DNA of 64,000 nt from Rhizophagus clarus (Eukaryota; Glomeromycota; Glomeromycetes; Glomerales; Glomeraceae), in contig BLAL01000191.1 of the NCBI GenBank assembly GCA_015698045.1, positions 124,001 through 188,000 on the forward strand. Direction: 5' to 3'. The stretch's first letter is position 1. Every line of letters starts with the position of its first letter. This document shows positions 59,765-64,000 of this stretch, in pieces. A program made the translations under genes and the position numbers. A model generated the notes under the pieces. The model made no database searches. It was not told the DNA's origin and saw only the letters and a list, made by a program, of their open reading frames with translations.

Positions 59765-59975
59765 CAAAAAACTGCCAGAGATCAATTTGATTTTGCCTTA
59801 CTCGATAGTATAAAAAGTTGCCAGAGATCTTTTTATTTTTGTTATATCGAAAAATTGCCAGAGGTTTGCCTTAACAATATCGAAAAATTGCCAGGGGTTT
59901 GTCTTAATAATATCGAAAAATTGCCAGAGGTCAATTTAATTTTGCCTTAATAATGTCGAAAAATTGTCAAAAATC
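59765..59975. repeat. Tandem repeat ATCGAAAAATTGCCAGAGGT next to microprotein 9
   Basis: Five to six units of about 33-60 bp with the core CGAAAAATTGCCAGAGGT. It also gives a plus-strand repeat ORF (IEKLPEVCLNN), which is best seen as the repeat translated. It stops five bases from the stop codon of the minus-strand gene. Confidence 0.85.
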
Positions 59976-59979
59976 GGGT

Positions 59980-60165
59980 TCAAAAGACAGAACCCCAAAA
60001 AAAGTTTGTTTCAAACGGGGTCGTCACATTAGTTTGTAAACCAAGACGTGCAATTCTATTCAAAGTATCAGAATTATTAGTCGGACGTAACGGACGTCTT
60101 GGACTTTTACGAAAAAATCTTTTTATTCTTCTCTTGTTTACATTATCCCGGCACAAAGAAGTCAT
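59980..60165 (-). CDS. Arg-rich microprotein 9 (61 aa, WGSVF tail), most divergent
   Basis: ATG at 60165: MTSLCRDNVNKRRIKRFFRK, SPRRPLRPTNNSDTLNRIAR, then LGLQTNVTTPFETNFFWGSVF. Keeps the basic leader, DTLNRI for DTLRRI, and a G-S-x-F end, but has lost PPQ. TATAAATATC at 60291-60300 is 126 bases upstream. Its fifth residue is Cys, as in no other short member. Placed in the family by length, strand, position and plan. Confidence 0.5.
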   Translation of the reverse strand: MTSLCRDNVNKRRIKRFFRKSPRRPLRPTNNSDTLNRIARLGLQTNVTTPFETNFFWGSVF

Positions 60166-60339
60166 TATTGCACGATTATTATTATTATTATTTTCTTTTT
60201 AATAAAATAGTATTTATTAAAGAAAAAAAAGAGAAGGAAAGAATTTTTTTTTTTGCAAAAAAATTGCCGAGAAAAAAGACAGAATCTAGAGATATTTATA
60301 TTGAAAGAAAAATAAGTTTTTATTTATTTTTGCATTGAA

Positions 60340-61490
60340 GACATAATTTATTATATTAGTCATCTATCATTCGTAAGACCGCAACATAGCACGCGTAAAA
60401 GAATATTGATAAAGTCATGTCACTAAACAAAATAATAAATACATAATGTTTGGGTGACAGGTGTCAAATATGACATTAGATCTTTTTTTCTTATGAGAAA
60501 TTCTCCACGTTTTGCAACGATGCATTTAATTTAAAGTGCATATTGACCCGAATCGATAAAAGCCGAAAAATTTCTACTATACCATATAATTCATAAGATT
60601 ACCCCGGTATTACCCCACACAAACCTTAATTTAACACTCGGAGTTTTGTGAACATTATTTTAAAATGATACAATTGTTTCTATTTTTATGTTTACTTGCC
60701 TTTTTAGTAACAATATACAGTATATTAATATTTTCGATAATTTTATTTTCGATAAAATTTAAAGATTTCTAGGTGATCGTATATTTTTTTTTTTTTATTA
60801 AATCTATGATTTTATTTAACACGATTATGTCTTAAAGAAAATTATCCTAATAAAAAAATATGGTCCAAGAATTTTCTTCTTTTCTTTTCTTTTCTTTAGA
60901 AGATAAATAAGCCGAATAGCCGATGTATGACATTTAGAGTGACAAACAAACATCATAATTTCATGTAGAAATGGACAATAATTTGGAAATAACAATGAAC
61001 AATATCGTATTCATTTACCATTATATCGTCTTCTGCATTTAATTAAATTCTCTACCGCGTGGTCATTATTCACGTCAATTATACCGAAAAATGCCGATAA
61101 TAAGCTGATTTTCGACTAGATAAGATAGGGGAAGGGTCTTCACGCACATGCGGTTTCCCTTACATTTACTTGTTATTACTAGAATTATCAGGTAAACATT
61201 GCATTCGAAATTATTTAATATAAATTTCCTAAAAAGATCGCGAACATCACATAGTTTTCATGCAGATGGTCCCAAAATGGGCATTGTGTACCGATATGAA
61301 CAATAGGGTTATCTTTAATCTTTTTCATATGATGTTATAATTAAAAAAAAATGAATGCCAAAATAAGAAAGTATGAATGTTGAAAAAATTTTCTGCATAT
61401 AATTTTAGTAAAAAAAAAATTCTTTGTCTTTAGGTCGAAATATTTATTACTGTATAAACCACGGTACTTCTATATTAGGAATCCTTACAA
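60340..61490. other. AT-rich spacer
   Basis: No supported feature. Confidence 0.35.
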
Positions 61491-61499
61491 TTAAATCTT

Positions 61500-61690
61500 A
61501 TCCCGTGGCCTGGTGCAGTTCTGGCTTAGCAATAGCCAAAAGGCTATATTGGTCTAGACTCCACTGATAAGGAGTTGTATCATAATTCCCTTCTTAGTGT
61601 AAGTTGAAAGACTACATCAGTCTAGACTCGACTCAAACATATTGGGGGTCAATTCCCTTTTCACTAAAGTACAAACTACTTGGCATAAGG
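61500..61690 (+). repeat. Possible tRNA-derived SINE fragment
   Basis: GGCCTGGTGCAGTTCTGGCT resembles an A box and GGGGGTCAATTCCC a B box; GTCTAGACTC occurs twice, about 75 bases apart. No poly(A) tail or clear duplication. It does not fold as a functional tRNA that I can see. Confidence 0.3.
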
Positions 61691-61875
61691 TGTTTATTTT
61701 TTAAGTTATTCAAAGAATACAGTATTTTAAAATTAGAATAATACCTAACAAAAATTTCATTTTGGCCGATTATCTTAAGAGAATATTTATCACACTTAAC
61801 TGCTCGTTTTTGAATCTCTTACGATAGTTGTTTTCAATGCGATATCAAACTACTAGGTTATTTATTAATGCAAAG

Positions 61876-62290
61876 CTACATTTTATACCAAAGTTCAAAA
61901 TGATTATTCAATATAATTAAAATTACTAACATAAGCCATATATATGCATAACGGCCTGGATATGCAATGATTAATCCATGTTCATTCCCAGATTTTTGTC
62001 TTAGTTCTATCGGAAAAAACGTGCCACAAGCGACTTCAACCTCTTCAAAAATTACTAAAATCTTCATTGTTACGCATCGTAAATCGTTCGCTTCCTGATA
62101 GTTTTCTAACATGATAATAGGAATGATAAAAAGTGTCCCGTTAGGAGTAACAAGTGCAGGCGTCACATGCTTTACCGGTTTCAACAATAACATGTTCGTC
62201 GTAGCTCGTTGCAAATTTTTCATCAATCATCATTCCCGCATATAAGCTCTCATACTCTCCATACTCGTGATGATATCTTGTTAATATCAA
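61876..62290 (-). pseudogene. Broken or multi-exon gene of unknown function
   Basis: Minus-strand coding-like sequence: HEYGEYESLYAGMMIDEKFA and TSYDEHVIVETG, then in another frame KHVTPALVTPNGTLFIIPII, MLENYQEANDL and CGTFFPIELRQKSGNEHGLI. The main open frame begins at a TTG (62226), so it has no proper start of its own. GC content exceeds the flanks. The change of frame may reflect an intron or decay. No family recognised. Confidence 0.45.
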
Positions 62291-62871
62291 ATTTACCCTT
62301 AGTTTCAGTCTTAATTTGTTTCTTCAGTGTATTAACGTTTCCTCCTTTAAAGATTCCACTGACTCTTCTTTTTATATTTGAACCAGATATATATATTATT
62401 ATGATATTTACGTTTAGAAAAGAATATAAGAAAGAAGTAGGAAACAATTACAGAATTACTTTTATCAATCAACCTTTAAACTTTTATTAAACTTTTTATC
62501 ATTGACTATATTTATTATATTATGATATCATTTCGTGTTTATGATGCATATACTTTACGTTAAATATTCAAACTCCAATTTTTTATCACCGGTACAATAC
62601 TTCGCCAAGTTTATCATAAAATTTATTGATGCATATGGAATCTCTGTGATACTACGTTAATTGTGCACGTGATGATGATAATGATTGGAGATTTCCTCAG
62701 CGAAGAAAATGTCGATACACACAACAAGAAGAGTGTATTACTTTGGAATATCTATAAAAGTGGGAAAACCGTGATGACATGATTCAAGAGGCTAGCCGAA
62801 CAATAAACTAACCTACCTTATTATTACTTTGATGTTAAAATAATATTGATTTGATTGGCTTTGTTCAGTTT

Positions 62872-63150
62872 TTATTTATTTGCATAAGGCCCTAGCTTTT
62901 TGAAAAGATTCTGCTGATACTTAGCCATTTCCTCTTTCATGATCTCAATATTTTCTAGAGCTTGTGGATAAACCAAATGGGCTTTATGCAACTTTCAGAG
63001 ATATGTAATATTTCATTCTATTTAACATCTTATTAGAGAAAAAGATATTTTTCATCTAGTAAAATTCCTTTTACAAAACACCCTCTGAAAAGTCGAAATA
63101 TCTTCTGGTTCTATCCATTCATGCTCTCCTGTTGGTATATAGATCATCAT
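62872..63150 (-). CDS. Two-exon gene remnant, unknown function
   Basis: Exon 1 (63150-63082) MMIYIPTGEHEWIEPEDIST plus FQR; a 90-bp GT-AG intron (63081-62992) joins in phase 0 to exon 2 (62991-62872), LHKAHLVYPQALENIEIMKE, EMAKYQQNLFKKLGPYANK and a stop. The frame is open 5' of the ATG (DLLALYTGIMMIYIP) up to the 36-bp palindrome, so the gene's 5' part may have been cut off there. The C-terminal part looks helical. I cannot name the family. Confidence 0.4.
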
Positions 63151-63175
63151 GATCCCAGTATATAAGGCAAGTAAG

Positions 63176-63211
63176 TCGCCGGTGATTCTTAAATTTAAGA
63201 ATCACCGGCGA
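63176..63211. repeat. Perfect 36-bp palindrome
   Basis: TCGCCGGTGATTCTTAAA followed at once by its exact reverse complement, no loop and no mismatch. The GC-rich arms are unusual in this AT-rich area. It abuts the truncated 5' side of the gene at 62872-63150. Confidence 0.95.
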
Positions 63212-64000
63212 ATTGAATTAGATTAACAGGGCGGACATAATAATTATCACATGCCGATCAATTACCGATCAAAATATATGTGATATCACATTGACTTTGA
63301 AGTGTCATTCCAAACATTAAATTATTTTATTAATAGTTTAAAGTATTAATAATTTATTTTATAGCAAAATGTTAAAGTTAGCTTAAGGCCAAATTTTTCA
63401 ATAATTAATATATGTGCTGATCATCATCTAATCAACAGCGGATATCTTTATTTTATCACAATTTTGATGATCATTTGTTGATCATTTTTTAATAATTTAT
63501 GTTTAAATTTTAAGTTTTAATTTTAATTTTTATTTATTAAATTTATTAGAATTGTATTATTATTGATTAATATTTACTAGTTGTAATTTTTAACAAAATT
63601 AAATTAATAAATTATAAATTATTATAATTTACTATACAAAATTTCAAATTGATTATCTATATTTTATTCTAAATTTTGCATAATGTCTTATATTTTCATT
63701 AATATTTTTATTTGTATAATTATCTACATCTTTTTTAACTAAAGGTTTTCATTATCTTTTAATAAAATATTTAACCTTTTTATTAAGCTAACAATATTTT
63801 TTTTTAATAATTAAATCTATATGGAATCTTTGCAATAGAAAAGTATGAAACTCAAAAAAAAAAAAAAATTTAATTAATATTAAATTCACACTTATTTTAG
63901 TATAAAAAATATAATTAGTATATAAAGTAAATTTAAAATTTTTTTTGAGGTTTATACTTTTTTATTGTAAAGATCTTATATTATTAAATAGCAACCACTT
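63212..64000. other. AT-rich right edge
   Basis: No gene or repeat supported. Confidence 0.4.

Noticed and set aside
59726-59950. Plus-strand repeat protein (IEKLPEVCLNN units)
   Set aside because: It is the translation of a minisatellite whose unit is not a stable multiple of three; no codon bias.
35137-60165. Microproteins as N-terminal fragments of a longer known gene (for example HMG-box proteins of these fungi)
   Set aside because: All members stop at the same residue with different downstream DNA, and no continuing domain is found 3' in any frame near the stops I examined.
61500-61690. Functional tRNA gene
   Set aside because: A- and B-box-like words exist but no cloverleaf with a sensible anticodon arm could be drawn; kept only as a weak SINE candidate.

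Overview
The window looks like an AT-rich fungal nuclear genome, most like an arbuscular mycorrhizal (Glomeromycotina, Rhizophagus-type) fungus. This is inference from very high A+T, short GT-AG introns, dense nested transposons, and the style of the LINE, pogo and IS630-type transposase relics. No ribosomal marker is present to prove it.

Bases 1 to about 33,000 are a transposon graveyard. A BED-finger hAT-like gene is cut by the left edge. Next comes a 5'-truncated LINE (1039-10917) with a 15-bp target duplication and a poly(A) tail. Its single long frame (RT, RNase H, zinc knuckle) was split in frame by a 4.6-kb CACTA-like DNA element (4296-8929; TIR CACTGGTCAAAAT, 3-bp duplication). That element carries a spliced, otherwise ORF-invisible trihelix (Myb/SANT-like) gene on the minus strand. 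From 12464 to 26928 lies a nest four to five levels deep: a CACAGGTC-ended element holds a 2.1-kb TIR insertion, an array of intron-plus-mini-exon units (15411-16660), and an 8-bp-TSD element. The last contains a second CACTA copy (itself hit by an intron-bearing Tc1/IS630 element and a Harbinger-type MITE) and a MULE-like 982-bp element. Pogo/Tigger transposase remains and a long purine tract follow (27.6-32.9 kb).

Bases about 33,000-64,000 are different: almost no recognisable transposons, very AT-rich spacers, a few decayed coding stretches, two spliced or broken genes of unknown function near the right end, one Tc1-type MITE and one perfect 36-bp palindrome. The main content is a dispersed tandem family of nine related microprotein genes (about 55-79 residues), all on the minus strand from 35137 to 60165. 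Each has an Arg-rich segment, most have a short motif around TLRRIxxLPPQ, and nearly all end exactly in a G-S-S-F-Y-like C-terminus. Three members are too short for a 60-codon cut-off (35137-35310, 43393-43563 and the internally deleted 52782-52891). I do not recognise this family; it is my best candidate for an undescribed system.

Functionally the left half is selfish DNA interrupting selfish DNA. In the right half, the shared TATA-like boxes and conserved C-termini suggest expressed, birth-and-death evolving small basic proteins of unknown role.
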